This document shows positions 21,009-34,510 of a DNA stretch of 64,000 bases, piece by piece; position 1 is the first letter of the stretch, and each line of letters opens with the position of its first letter. The DNA is from Lingula anatina (taxonomy: Eukaryota > Brachiopoda > Lingulata > Lingulida > Lingulidae). The stretch covers positions 101,417 to 165,416 of the forward strand of contig NW_019775921.1 in assembly GCF_001039355.2 (NCBI RefSeq), read 5' to 3'. A program made the translations under genes and the position numbers. The notes beneath the pieces are model-generated. The model searched no databases. It had not been told where the DNA came from and saw only the letters and a program-made list of their open reading frames with translations.

Positions 21009-24000
21009 CCCTACACTGTAAAAACAGTGTTTAGCATTTAAAGACATACCGTGTAGCTATTAAGTCCCCGGTCACTTTAACAGCCCACGCACTACAGCTA
21101 GTGCGCAAGCCCTCGACAGTGTTAATGATAGGGGGATTACGATAGACAGCGCAAGTCGCTCACAGCGGGAGTCACTGACTCCGCTGTTAATCCGGTAATT
21201 TAGTCTTTAACTCGACTAAACATGTTTTGCTTTGTAACTTGCGTCCTTCAGTCTTGCTGTTGCGGAAGCGCCGGCGGGACATATCTCCACCTATTTATCC
21301 CGACTCTCGACTTTAAAAGTATTATTGGTTTTGATTTTATCAAAGTCTTATTATATCAGAAAACCTGCATATTTTCATACGTTAAGAGAATTATAAAAAC
21401 TGTAGAAAAAGCTACACGTACATCAGGGATAGAAAACAAAACCTTGCAGCACTATAACCTATTATTCATCACCAGAAGTTCCTGTTTCACTTTTTTCTCC
21501 CAAATTACAAAGTCTGATGACAACTGAAAGGTTTTAGCCATACCTCAGGGCAGTGAGAGATAGTCTGGATTTGATTAAAAGTAATAAAAGTATATTTTGA
21601 AGATTTTTCCTAACCTTCGGCAATTTCCGCAAAGCTTCGGCATGCGCAGCAATACAGAGCTGTCGATATCAGCGTGAGAGAATAATAGAATTAGTGGAAC
21701 AACGGTTAACGTCGTTGCATACTCAGTAGTTACACGATCGACGAAAATAGTGACAGCATTGGTTTTAATACACCGTAGATGAGAAAAGTTGAATTGACGA
21801 AAGTAGATGTTGAATTTATGACAGGATCGTTTAAACTTGAAACTGAATCGATGGGAAGGCAGTGAATCGACGAAACATAACTGAATCGACGACATGAATT
21901 TTTGCCCTTTTGGCCGCCCATAGACATTTCCATTGTTCCTTTGAACACGCAAAAGTCTTCACCAGGAAGCAGATAACACTTACGTCAACATACTTGCTTT
22001 GTAATAACCACCAAGGGGAAGAAACAAAAGCCTCATAAGGTGTCGTCCTTTACACTGTAAAAGATGTTAATTTCTTGCTTCTATATTGTTTGCCAATGAA
22101 TCATTATGACAAAATTGTAGGGTTGCCAGATCACTCGCGCTTCATTCAATTCTCCATATCTGCCCTGCAGCCTGGGATGAGTGATACTTGACTGACCTTT
22201 GTTTACATCTGGAGATTCTCTTTATAATTCGATCAGTGTGCATAAATTATGATATTTTCCATCTGGAAAAATACGTGATACTGTAACGATTCTTATTTTA
22301 CGGATACATAATTACAAAAATTAATTCCTGATATAATACCCCCTATTTCAGCGCTTATTCCTGACTGCGTTAATTACGGGGGATTAGAAAGTAATCTTTG
22401 AGGACGCAGGAGCGATGATTGCTACTCTTACCAACGGTAAATCACCGATTTACTTGACTCCGCTACTTCGAGCAAAATCACCACCAAACGACAAATTAGA
22501 CTATGTTTGTCCTCTCAGTAAAACAAAGAATGTAAAAATGTGATGTCGGTCAAAGAAGAGGCCTAGGCTACGTGCTTCATGGTTTATTAGATATTCATCG
22601 TATTTTTTTAGTTCATCATTATAGCTTCACCTCGCGAGTCCCTTTTTATATATTTAAAACACAGCACTCCACGGGTATCGCGATCATGAAGAAAGGGAGT
22701 GTAGCAAAGAACCTCAATAATGGTCGTAATAATTGGTGGTTGCATTGTAGGCCTAACCTTGTTCATTTTTGTCGACAGACTAAGCTAGAGGAAAAGAACA
22801 GATCATTATCGCCTCTCTTTACTTAGGAACAATAACGTTGGCCAGTGGCAGCATTTATAAGTTCTTCTATTTGGAAACTTTCCGATCCTTTGTCTGGGAC
22901 TGCCGTTCAACGCCGTATAAATGACGTCCGAGAAACGGCGATAACGACAGAGACGTCCTCGAACAGTTTTTGACTCAGTGAAAATAAAAAAAAAATCCGT
23001 TAAGAAGTAGCCTATTAATGTCCTGGCAAATAACTTTTCGATGGCTCAGAGAGTTCTAGAATGAATGACAAGAAACGGCATTAGGGTTAATAATAGACTA
23101 AAAACTATCAGAGTGTAGGCCTGTAGCAGGTAGCAGTGGATGATTTAATACAGGGATACCATCGGTAGTATATCAATAGAAAATCGCGATCCTCAAATGT
23201 TTTTTAAATTCATTAAATATAAACGGTCTTTTCTCGTGCAATGGGTCTGGTATAGTTGTATTGGCCTATCAGTTGGAAACACGTGGTTCGTCTACAATTG
23301 CAAATGGCGGAGGTGCCGTGGTAGTTATTGTCGTAAAATTAGCTGGATACGTGCACGTGAGAAAATTATTCATTAAATTTAGTTTTCTAGCGTCAGCTTA
23401 ATCTGGTAAAATGCGAGACGAAAAAAATCATAGATAGAGCCTTATGACCCACTGTAGAATGATGCCGAATAATACATCAACGACGTAGTTTATCGGCAAA
23501 TAAACGTGTTTCCATTCTCGGCTGACTGAGGAAAGGTTTGAGAGAGCATTTAAAGAAGAGGCGGGCGAACCAATAGTGAGTAGGAAGTGTGCTGCAATCA
23601 AGGCGAACAATACCGATCATAAGTGGACAGCCAATAACCTCTAATTAAGCCCGGGTTACGCGCTGCTGTGTTGACTCTTTGTGTGGAACTCCTCGATGCG
23701 TGGAGTTCCTGAACAACACGTTTTGCTTTTCAAGCTTTTCACAGAAGAAAGTGTTTACCATGCTTAGAAGTGTCGCACTTTTAGCTATGTGATTAATTTC
23801 ACCGGTCCCATAACAAGTTAATTACATGTACAAGGCTCAACAATTTGGCTTAACACTCCCCCTTGCAAATGTGTGGAGCAGCCTGCTCAAACGCTTTGTG
23901 TCCTTCCTTGCAGTAACGTGTGCTCATTTAAAAAAGGCCTATAAAAGATGTATACAAAGTCGATTTTTTGCCACAAAAAAGCAACCAAATGCCAGCATAT

Positions 24001-25474
24001 AGTTTCAAACAGTATAATAAAGAGAATTACAAAAGACATTGTTTAATATTACCCGAAAAATGACATTTGAATGGATTTTTCTGCTAGCTTACTATCCTGT
24101 ATATACATGGGACAGAAAAGTAGGTCACATAAGTAGGTTAAATTTCTGACCAAAATTTAAAGAAAGGAGCAGTCTAAAGCTCTTTTATTGCTGATCGAGT
24201 GATTTGTTCAGTTTATCCTTTGGCATGTCGACTTTATTTGAGTCCTATAAGAATGTAGTGGAAGTGGTTTATATGTGTTACCGGCAATCCACGCTCCACC
24301 GGTTCATACTAGTATGTACCTTTCAGTAATAATCCAAATAACAAATAACGTTTTCACGACGTTATCAGATGGTTACATGCTGGTAATTGTAACGTTATGG
24401 GTGTTTTTAACTCTATGCAAAATGATGTCCCAGCTAACAAAAAAGATTATAGTAACGTTATAATTTGTAGAAAGATTCGAAGACCGTTACAACAAAATTT
24501 TATGATAACGTTATTTTGTAGAGTTTTATCAACATTTTTATAATTTTCTGGAAAAACATTCAGATATTGTTTTGAAATTTTTTTTTATAAGTAACCAAAA
24601 CACGTCTAATGCTGTTTGAACTACAGATAGCAGTTAATTCCAAACGTTCTATTTTCCATTACTTCCGGAAAAGATTAAATAGACGTCAATACTGTAACGC
24701 ACTTTAAAAAACATTTAAATTAAAGTCACAATAACTCTTCGTTTTGGCCCAAAATTGGATTTTCCTGGAAAAAACGGCAATTTCCCCGTACTTACCAATG
24801 GCCAACGACCCCATTCCTGCATTCAAAGTTAATCCAAGGTTTTTTTCCTAAACGTACGGTTTTTTGTTAATATCTCTTAAGAGATTTTAACTGACGGAGC
24901 TTTCTCTGACATTGCAAAGTCACTGGTGACCTACTTAAAACCGCGGGAAAAGCAGACAACAACAACACTTTATAAGATTCATGAGATATATTCGTCTTTT
25001 TGTTAAAAATGCATTTATATTCACAATGTGTGCCATTTTGGGCTTTTCGTTATCCGACGCACTGTACAAAAACTCGCAACTTACGTCTGAGGGTTTCCCG
25101 CCATGTTATTTTGGTCTCGAATGAACGCGAGAATCCGCGTGACACCATTACGTCATTAGCAACGAATGCACTTGTCGACCGGAAAAAAGGGATCGAAAGC
25201 CCTATTGACAAGCACAGATTTTAGTTTTCCTACAATAACGGCCGTTTTAGTGGTAAAATACAATAGAATATATTTCCATGCGTTGTTTACAATGTATTTC
25301 ATGCGGATTTTTGAATCTCAAAGGAAGAGTTATTATTGCTTTAACTTCCTCGCAAGGTCAGCTAACACAAGGATGAATAAGTCCAGTTGAAAATGTGATG
25401 TTGTGAAGTTAACAATGTTTACAGTTCACGGTATACTGTTTTAGGTAGAGATATATAAAAAGCGTGTACCCTGT
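21009..25474. other. Upstream region of receptor 1 and intergenic; no gene recognised
   Basis: Similarity to the receptor 2 upstream region ends at ~21009, where the left end of the CACTGTAAAA-type repeat begins (21014-21055). Its right end (CTTTTCAAGCTTTTCACAGA) appears 2.7 kb away at 23728, as if the repeat had been split by later insertion. In between, short frames only. Around 24330-24530 AACGTTAT recurs four times near CCCAGCTAACAAAAAA, typical of a DNA-transposon end. No TATA box matching the receptor 2 promoter was found. Confidence 0.45.
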
Positions 25475-26402
25475 TAACCCAGCGGGCAAATTATGTTGTT
25501 TTAACGTTGAAACAACGTTGAACCATAACGTTGATAATACGTTGGATAAACATTGGATTTGAAGGTTGACTCAAAGTCAGATAACAACATTGTATCAACC
25601 CCCGTTGTTAGACAACATTCTTGCATGAAAAGACATTAAAATGACCTGAAATGTTTTTATTTTTGGTACAAAACACAGGTACACAATTATAACGTATACT
25701 GTAAAAACATCCAAGTGCCTGCTTTGTCTGATCTTTTCAACGCATTTAGCTCTTAAGCATGTTTTGCACCTAAGCATGGTACACCCTTTTAGCCTGGATG
25801 TGTTTAGCAGTAGGACATGTTTGATGGCTAAATATATGTAGGGTACATGTATATATGTACGGGTGGCCTTATGTCCCACACGGGACGAAGAGGAATGATG
25901 ATGATGATATATGTATGGCCTTTAAGTTAAAATTTCCAAGGTTTAGATCAATATATATAGTCATTTTCTTATATATAGAGAGAGAACTGTCAACTTTATT
26001 TACTTCACTCCATCACATTTACAGCAACTTATTCATCCTAATGTTAGCTGACCTTGCAAGGAAGTTTATTGGAATGTATTTCTGAATAACATGTTAAGAA
26101 AATTCATTAGTTCACTAAAGACACAAAACAATTGTCACTTTTACTTTAAAACACTTTTTTATTATTTTGATAAAGTTAGTTACAATATTGATAAACAAAG
26201 TATCACGTTTTCAATTATTAATATTTTAAATTACAATCCATGTCTGCAAGGTTGTGTCAATGACCAAAATACAACGTTGAGTCAACGTCACATTATGACG
26301 GTGTTTTGACGTGGCTGGATCAACGTTGATTTTACGTTGAATTTAGGTAGATCAACGGCAATTCAACGTATCAACCTGTTTTCAACGTTACACCGGGGTA
26401 AG
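25475..26402. mobile_element. Candidate DNA transposon with subterminal AACGTTG arrays
   Basis: The left end reads TTAACCCAGCGGGCAAATTA followed by four ACGTTG motifs. The right end, read in reverse complement, starts TTACCCCGGTGTAACGTTGA and is followed by several more. The two ends thus carry inverted, subterminal arrays of one short motif, as transposase-binding sites often do. No transposase frame lies inside, so it would be non-autonomous. A diverged CACTGTAAAA-type repeat may be nested near 25695-25830. Confidence 0.5.
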
Positions 26403-27404
26403 CACTAATCAGTGACAAATGCCATGACGAAGATGACATTTTGACAGCCTCTTATCTGAGCTAAAAAATCACAAGCAAAGGATACTGGCAATCAATTGCC
26501 TCAGGCCGTCAATCGATAGCCTTGAGAAACGGGTCAGGTTGCATCTTATCTACCTGTTCAAAGCGATTTACAACTGAGTATTACATAATATATTCAATTA
26601 TTATTAAGGTAACCGAGTCTTAATTACCTGTCAACTTTGTGATCGGCTCACCTAAATTCTATTTTCGTCGTCTTGGGAAGATCTTATAAGTAATAAGCTT
26701 ACTTTTCACAATTGAAATGTTTTATTTGTCCAATGAATGCATCACATTTACTGTACATTTGTACATTTTTCTTTCTATGCTTTTGGGATTTAAAGAAGTG
26801 CAATAGTGTGAAATGTCAGTTGAAGTAGAGCAGAGTTCATGTGCTTGGAAATTCATGTCAGCTGGACATATAAACATCTAATAACTCGACACAATCTTTA
26901 AAAAAGATAAATCATTGCACAGCGATCGTGGTTCGGTGCGATTCAGTTGTCAGTTGCAAACTACTTCCTGGTTTTTACAAGGTCCTTCAAGGACTCTACA
27001 ACATCGTTATAATTGCAGCACATATCATAAACACAAAAATAATTAGATATGGGCACATCAGATTACATATATGCAAAAATTCCACATGACAACGATTCTT
27101 TTCAATTGATGCTATTTGTCGCACAGTCGGTCGTTGCAGCATATACTTCAAAACAAATTGACTGCAAATAAAGCACCTTCAAGTATCGTAACACGTTTTC
27201 ATATCATGTACCTTTTATTTCTACAAGAATTTTCTGTCCAAAACACCAAAAGAAAAAAATATTACCCGCTTTGTTGTTGGAAAAACTGATTTTTTCTCTG
27301 AGCCCACGACTTCACTCCCGTTCACCTCCAGCTAAAAATAACCACTCATATTCACGTCTTACACCACTTGACGTCACATGACGTCACACTTCAGGCACAA
27401 TCCT
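26403..27404. other. Intergenic, no gene recognised
   Basis: AT-rich sequence without supported frames. A tandem CRE pair lies at its right edge (27369-27386). Confidence 0.5.
27369..27386 (+). promoter_or_regulatory. Tandem CRE palindromes, 10-bp spacing
   Basis: TGACGTCA at 27369-27376 and again at 27379-27386, one helical turn apart. No gene is recognised immediately downstream, so the target is unknown; chance within a repeat is possible. Confidence 0.4.
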
Positions 27405-28560
27405 GTCTCCTCCGGTACCGTCTATTACTCTCTGCTGACTGACAAGCCACATGTGCTGACGAGATTAAAAGTTTGCAGGGGCGTACCCAGGCATACACAC
27501 GGATGCACTGTGCGTACATATCTTGATGTAATTCTCTGTGAATTTAGTTCATTTTTCACGGAATATAATTGAAAACCCCCTTCAATTATAAGTTAGTCTT
27601 CTGCATGTACAAGTCCTCTGTATAAGTTGTATATGCTCTATTGTTCTGACACGTACCCAATCTCATTTGCTTTCACAGGACCGAGGTAAACAATTCTAGT
27701 TGCCTTTAGAAGTCCTATCTTAATCATACGTCAAGCTGGAACTTCCTTTATCTTTTATTTGGAGGGTTAGGTGCTTTTCAACTCTCAGGTAACTTTTGTC
27801 TTGATTGTCTCGCTGGTGATTTTCATTTCAGGTAAAATTCTCACTGTTCGTTATTTTCAAAGAGCAGCTCCAGTCGACCTGGGAGCACTAGAGAAACAAG
27901 GACAGGACGATCGGATTTTCCTGCAAAGCTTCAAAGAATTTTGACACGAACTTAATCCAGATTAGACCTCTAAACATGGTCAATTGTCACAAAAATTAAT
28001 GAAAATTAGATATATGAGAGCTCTATCCTGCTATATGATATTGGTTGATTTTTGGAGCCATGCATCCGCATATACCTGTAAGCTGGATGATACCATATAT
28101 ATAAAATGATTTCTTAGAAAACTGATCATTAAGCTTACCATGGATGCCATGATATTGATAGTAAGAAAGCGTTGTAATACTACAACGATGAACAGATTCT
28201 TTTCTGACAACTCAGGACAACTGCCACAAACCACATCGAACAACAGTACTGCGCTGTTGTTCAGAATTAAGCTCGATACAAGCAAGCATGATCTGAAATT
28301 CGTACAGTACTCAAAGTTTATGAATCAACAACCCCCTGGTTAAATAAAAATACCATTCTGGGTGAAATATTATACATGTTACAGGAATAAATCCAAAGAC
28401 ATTTTAATAGCTTTGGTTTATAATCCTTACGCCTCTCTAATGGCTATTATCGGTGCGTTAATTGTAGGGGATTTGGATCGATCTATCCCCCTGGGGAGTT
28501 TCACTAAATTCCCATCAGCTTAACTGGCTTAAATTTCTGTCACGCTGATATATGATATAT
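27405..28560. repeat. Duplicon F, left part, copy 1
   Basis: Parts match 47930-48860: CTGACTGACAAGCCACATGTG, CAGGGGCGTA[AC]CCAGGCATAC, and a longer match from 28020 (GAGAGC[TA]CTATC) through 28480. It ends in a half copy of hairpin MITE family 1 (28484-28560). Non-coding. Confidence 0.7.
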
Positions 28561-29483
28561 GAGGATGATATGGAAGGGTGAAGCTTCGGAATTGTTTTAA
28601 TAATCCAATTATTTTCTTTTATTTGAAAGTTCTTTGTCATTAAGTACGTTGAGTCAGATGGTTTTCTCCCGAGTAGTTGAACGATTCACTGCCCATCTCA
28701 TGCGTGTGACAGTTGCTTTTTATATCTCTTTGTTATGCTTTTGTTCGCAGTGAGTGTATATTATCTGGCATACGTTGCAGTGTAGAGAATCGGGTCATAG
28801 ACGTAAATATTTGGATCGTGATAGACAGGGCATCGAGATCTGGGTGGAGAAGGCAAATCAAGGTTGTAATAGCGAGTTTATGGTCACAATTATTGGGAGT
28901 CGCCTCATTCTTTTCAGCCAGAGTTAGTTACAGAAAACCATCGTTTGTATTTATTTCAGGGACAATAGTTTTGGTTAATGACAGCATTGATTGTTTCCTT
29001 TACTTTTGTAACTGCTACAGTGCCGCCTGAAATTCCCCTTACCAAATGGCCACATGGTCTCCCAACCCTGCCCCGTATGGTCGAACATGATAATTACAGG
29101 GTAGGGGAATCCTCAAGTAATCCTTATCGGACACCAAAATTAGTCGGTTCAACGAACACGCTCCGCCCCTTCTTAATTGCCTCACTTAAGGTTTCTATTA
29201 TAGCTGATGCAAAGAGATTGCTATCGACGTGAGCAAACAATACCGGGTTATGTTGTATCGACTGCAACAGAAGACTAGAGTAAAGGCAGGTCGAATATGA
29301 AAACAAAACTCTGAAGAACAAATCATGCTTAGTTTTAAAACACGTATAACAATTTTATTTGAGATTCACTTGATGGTAATAAGTCACGATCAACACAAGC
29401 GTTGTTAAAATGGAAAATTTTAAATAGCTAATACATCAAATAAATACCAATGTCTCATTATCTTTATTACATGTGTTGCTAGT
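28561..29483. other. Intergenic, no gene recognised
   Basis: Not present in the other copy of duplicon F. Frames here are short and without recognisable motifs. Confidence 0.45.
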
Positions 29484-29945
29484 TTAGTAGCCTGATGAAC
29501 GACCTTCTCTCTCAAATACCGCTGGAATCACCTTCTTTCGGTGATTAATATATTTATTACACTTTTCTGCGTTTTAAAATATTAAAATATTTTCCCATGC
29601 CTCTCTAATACCTTCAACAAGTTGTTCTCTCGTGGTAGGCTTAACACGCGTACGCAGGTGTTGTTTGATTTCAGCCCATACGTTTTCAATAGGGTTAAGC
29701 TCGGGGCTTTCTGGAGGGGTGCGAAACCAATTAATACCATGTTGCTCAATAAAATTACCTGTTCGCTCAAAGAGACGTGATTTTAGTTCTGAGGCCACCG
29801 ATTCATCATTCTTGGTCATCTCCTCATCTATAACGTTCATGTGGTGCAGGTCAACCTTTGAAGGACGTCCACTGCGTGTCTTATCGGCAATACCAAACCC
29901 TTCGTCGTATTTCTTCAACACATAGTAATGGCTTGTCGCGACATA
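29484..29945 (-). mobile_element. Tc1/mariner transposase remnant, internally deleted
   Basis: An N-terminal helix-turn-helix part ending in SGRPSK is fused directly to the C-terminal catalytic end, SPELNPIENVW, so most of the DDE domain is deleted. A frameshift then separates the last stretch (KKVIPAVFE, SSGY), which ends at 29484. The 5' end of the gene is also incomplete. Inactive. It lies in the segment that is absent from the second copy of duplicon F, consistent with insertion after duplication. I did not find terminal inverted repeats. Confidence 0.8.
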
Positions 29946-30074
29946 TTATGGCCTTCATTTTCAGTGACATGAACATGTCATATTATACAAAATACTTACT
30001 GGTCATTTAGGAAGTCCAGATACACAAACAATCCTGTTGACACGTACGTTGGTATGGTAGATTATGTGTACATT

Positions 30075-30990
30075 CTCTTAAACGATCTTCTTATACAAGT
30101 GTGCTTGTCTGTACATGTATTATCATTTCGTGTACAATCTCACATCCATCACACACAAGTATTTAAATCAATTTATCGTAGGACCAATTAAGTTTTCACT
30201 GAGACAGGAAAAAACCCAAATGAAAAAAATAGTGAACTGTTTTCTTTTGTTCATACTGCTGAATATTATCTGTTTGCCAAAATCATTTTTTGGTTTGGCA
30301 GCTTTAACCCTTGTTCTGTCTGTCTGAAGAGAAAAAAGGATACAGGGCACAGATCAGAAGTATTTTACAAGGGCGGGGGAATCTTTATAAACCGTCACGT
30401 ATTCAATTTACAATGTATATGCGCACATGAAGAGCAATTACATTATTTTAAAGAAGGTTTAATTCAGTTTTGTTTCCCTTAATACAAACGCTAAAGAATT
30501 TTTACAGAAAGCTATTTGCCCTTAAAACGTCTTATATTTTATCCATTTTTCAGCAAGCAATAATTTATAAAATGATAGAAACAAATAATTCATACATTGA
30601 AAACTCATGAAAACTAGGCTATTCAAGTTCTATCAATTACTTTAAATGAAAAAACAGACCCATTTCAAACAACATAACGTTTACCAGGAAGCACATGTTG
30701 ATAACAAAATAATACTGAACGTTTCGTGCAGTGAATATGTTAGTTTGGATATTAGTTCGATCGTTTGTAAACATTTTATCGCTAAAAGTTTGAACTTTTT
30801 AAAACTTTTAACTAAGAAGTCTAATTTAAACCGAACAAATGTTAATTCCATGCAATCAATGATTATAATATTTAAGTTGGTTATTAAACATTCTAACAAC
30901 AATAGTAAACAACATTGCAATATGAAAATAACGCCAACAAATCAATAACTGAACACTGTCCTCGGATGGGGCATGTACATGTGCCTACAT
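30075..30990. repeat. Duplicon F, right part, copy 1
   Basis: Matches 49325-50330 with small indels, from CTTCTTATACAAGTGTGCTTG to CACTGTCCTCGGATGGGGCA. Non-coding. Confidence 0.8.
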
Positions 30991-31074
30991 GGTCTGAATT
31001 TTATTTTAGGCACCACTGCTGGACTCCAAGTTTGGAGTCACTTGGAGCCCGATTTTATTCTCAGTGAATGCAAT

Positions 31075-31195
31075 ACAACTATATCTCATTTGCCACACCT
31101 GTAAGTATCATAATATTTGCCTTGATCTAAGACATCATCTGCACATGCCATACAAACAAACTGGCACCTTGACCAATTAACTTGGTCAATTAACT
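31075..31195 (-). repeat. Inverted partner of repeat 11876-11990
   Basis: Reverse complement of 11876-11990 with some mismatches. A short dispersed repeat of unknown class. Confidence 0.65.
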
Positions 31196-31344
31196 TGCCC
31201 ATTATGTGTTAACTATGCAAAGACACTATAAAGAATGGGTCAGCCAGGGTGTAATTAAAATGGGGTCTGGGCTTTTTATGCATAGGATTATATTTGGTTG
31301 GGGCCTTATGATATATAGGCATCTTTAAGAAGCTGAACCTCCAT

Positions 31345-32040
31345 CAAAAAGACCTCGTAAATAGCCACCAAAAGACACAATCAGATAAGATTGGCATAAG
31401 CCAGATGCCGAGAAAAATGGAATCTCAAGACTGGGTGAAGGGTCCTGTGGTGAACGAGAGCAGATTCACTTTGATGTATGCAGATGGTTGGCTAGGAGTC
31501 TGATGAGGTCCAAACCAAGCGTTTCAGGATGATTGTGTTCACCAACGTATTCAGGGTGGCGGAATATCCGTCTTAGTATGGTGCGCTTTCTCATATGATG
31601 GAAAATTGGCACTGTACGTCATGCAAGGGAGATTATTGGTCAACGATACAGAGACTAAATACCATTGGGGCGCATGCAATCAAACATTCAAGCAAATCCA
31701 GGAAGAAATATCATTTTGGTGCTGGGCAATTCTCCCATCCGTAAAGCACGGCCCGTGCAAATCGATGTGCAACAGCATGGTATCCCAAATTCGGATGGCC
31801 CTGCATATTCGTCAATTCTTAGTGTAACTGAACATGCTAAAGATATGATTGACAGAGCAGTAAATGAGAGACAACCTCCAGTAGGAAAGATAAGAAAGCT
31901 CCAGCAGGCAGTAATTTAGGAATGGAACCGGCTCATAATGCAAGATTGACAGAATCTGGTGGCAAATTGCAGGGGACATTGTGAAGCTGCTGTTCAAAAC
32001 CAGGGAAGGCACATCCAATATTTATTGGATGATAGACGAT
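31345..32040 (+). mobile_element. Second Tc1-type transposase remnant
   Basis: Scattered over frames are recognisable pieces of a Tc1 transposase: a GLMRSKP/VFTNV-like stretch, SYDGKLALYVMQG (the motif after the first catalytic Asp region), and a C-terminal part with VNERQPPVGKIRKLQQAVI followed by GRHIQYL. Stops and frameshifts interrupt it throughout. It is of a different subfamily from the element at 29484-29945, whose C-terminal motif reads SPELNPIENVW. Confidence 0.7.
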
Positions 32041-32142
32041 TTATCACTTATTATCTACAGTCTTCTTTTATTAAAACTAATTCTTAGATGATTGAACTTT
32101 TTCGTGATAAGCTGTTTTAATCAGCACGTACTTTTTGCTGTG

Positions 32143-33525
32143 TGTGCATACTTTTTAGACACGTGGTTTGGCATATTTTGGTACCGTTTGGTTAATAAAG
32201 TTATTTTGATTATTACAATAAGCTATGTGGCGTATTTCATTTAAAGAAATTTTCAATTTGAATAGGTTATTTATAAAATATGAAAGAAATATGCATTATT
32301 CCACTAGCAAATGAAATAATGATCATGATAGAATAAACTTTTGAAAAAAAATCTGGGTGTTGCTTAACTTATGAGCAGATCAGTGCATAAACGTCCGCAA
32401 TACTGGGTAACCATTTGGTTATCATCACATATTCCTATGTGTTTGATTACATTGTGGGTGCTATTAAGAGAAAGTGAATAGATTGGTCTTATTATAACAG
32501 ACAACTTTGTGTTTTCAAACAGTGTTGTGTATTTTAAGCTTTTTAATACTTAGCCGCAAATGACACTAAAACAGCGCTAAATATGGGACACAGACAAACC
32601 AGTCTGTCTTGGAACTGTGTTGTCATGCTTTTTGTCATATCAGGGATCATTTACGTCATACACATTAGAAAACAAAAATTGCTCTTCGTGTGTATATATA
32701 AATATATATAAATCAAGCCTAACTGGTGTTCTCTTATCATCGCCGTAAGTTCAATTGATATCACCCCAGTCCATTTTAATTAGATTTAAATTCCCAGCTG
32801 TTCAAATATTCGAGATTTGGGAGCCGAAATGAAAACTGAAAATACTTCACTACTTTAGTGAAACTTTGATAGCATTATAAGATGTTAGGATATAATATGT
32901 GTATGTGTACTTAAGGATGGGTCAATATTTTTTTTTTTATTTCTCATTATCATCCAGTAAACATCACTGCTCAAAACCCCACCTTACATTCTACTGGATA
33001 ATCGTTCCAGAATTAATTTATAAGTGAGAAATGTTTCTGATATTGTGCTTATGCTTTTTTTTTAATTGCTTTTAACAAATTGCTTATTTTCCCACAGGAT
33101 ATTTGCAAATGTAGCATCACTTTTTCAATAATGTACAGGCCTCATAAACGATTATTGTCGTGTGATATTTTAACAAATTGCTTATTTCCCCACAGGGTAT
33201 TAGCAAATGTACTAGTAGTGTCACTTTTTCAGTAATGTACAGGCCTTATAAACGATTAACGTCGTTTGCTACCACGAGCAGTAGATTTGGGAGCGCGAAT
33301 TCCCAAATTAATTACTCATGCTACGATAAATATATAGACGTAAAATGAGAATATACGAATACAGCGTTAGAGCGGTTCGCGTGTCGTAACGCTGTGCTTT
33401 TGACTACTAATTTTACTTTCCGAAAATCGGGTACCCTATTTCGTGGCTCGAGTCATTAATTTGGGCATTTGTGGCATGAATCTGAGGTTTGACTTCGCCC
33501 ACGCCTAATCCGTTTATAAAGCCTC
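32143..33525. repeat. Duplicon C, copy 2
   Basis: Counterpart of 12607-14010, starting at GCATACTTTTTAGACAC. Where copy 1 runs straight into duplicon D, this copy is followed by 1.6 kb of other sequence (33526-35150). Confidence 0.85.
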
Positions 33526-33566
33526 ATGTATAGCATCCTTTTAATAGCAATATTGGGGTGAGGGGA

Positions 33567-33722
33567 CCCTCTACCAGGGTGGTAGGTCATTTTGGTTCTA
33601 AGTCACCCTTAAAAGCCAATGATTTCTCAACAGGGTGACTTAGAACCAAAATGACCATCTATCTATCTAGAGACATATCTGTTAATATCTGTGAAAAATC
33701 TGTCAGTCGCCCTGGTAGAGGG
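33567..33722. mobile_element. Hairpin insertion with CCCTCTACCAGGG ends
   Basis: Ends are CCCTCTACCAGGG and CCCTGGTAGAGGG, perfect inverted repeats. Inside, GGTCATTTTGGTTCTAAGTC and its complement form a second long hairpin. Two related copies of the flanking duplicon (near 47490 and 51385) run across this point without it, giving empty sites. It is therefore a small mobile insertion. Confidence 0.75.
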
Positions 33723-33849
33723 TAGAGTGAGGGTGGGACTTAGATCATAACATCCGAATTTCATGATAACGATATAGGCCCTATTCATATAATTTTGCAA
33801 TCTTTGTTACATCAGAATATTGATCTGCTCGCTTGTTCGTTAGTTAGTT

Positions 33850-34510
33850 TGTTTATTTTTTGTGAGATTTTTGTGCTGTGAAGAGATACCTGAAATATTA
33901 ACATGGGGAAAGAGCATTGTCTTTTATTTTTTTTTTAATTTTGGGTGTAGTCTCATCACTTCTTTCAGCTAGTCCAGTTTTATATAGATTCAGTGTTGCT
34001 TGGCTACTATGTGGGTGACTGAAAAACCGGCCTATCAACTCATTGGCTTTTAAGAATTTGAAAAAAGTCCAATCAACTAAGTGAAAAGTCCCCCAGTGGC
34101 GGGCCTTGGCTGTGGACAGACAATGGAGGGGGGTGAATTTCTCTCTGCTGATACAAGCCACATGTGCTGCTTGAGATTGAAAGTTTTTCAGCTCTTTTCA
34201 AAGACTGACACGATGACATTTGTTAGATTTATTGAATTATAGCTCGCAAGTCATTTATTTATTTATTTATTTATCTATTTATTTATAATAATCATCTATT
34301 CATGTGCTTAACAAGATCTTCATAGATTATTAACGAACAAATTTTCTTTCTTTTGACAAATGCACCTGGTGACTATATTCATAACAATGCGCCATCATTC
34401 ACTTGCTTTCTCGGTTTAATTGATGATAGTTATTGCAGTAAACAATGAGGAGGAAATACCGAAAAAAACGTCGTTTCAAAAATAAGGATTTTTTTAAAAT
34501 AAAAACTGAA
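33850..34510. repeat. Duplicon E, copy 1
   Basis: Shared with 47600-47975 and 51590-52230; marker strings are GGCGGGCCTTGGCTGTGGACA and TATGTGGGTG[AC]CTGAAAA. Contains a (TTTA)n microsatellite near 34250-34285. Non-coding. Confidence 0.75.
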
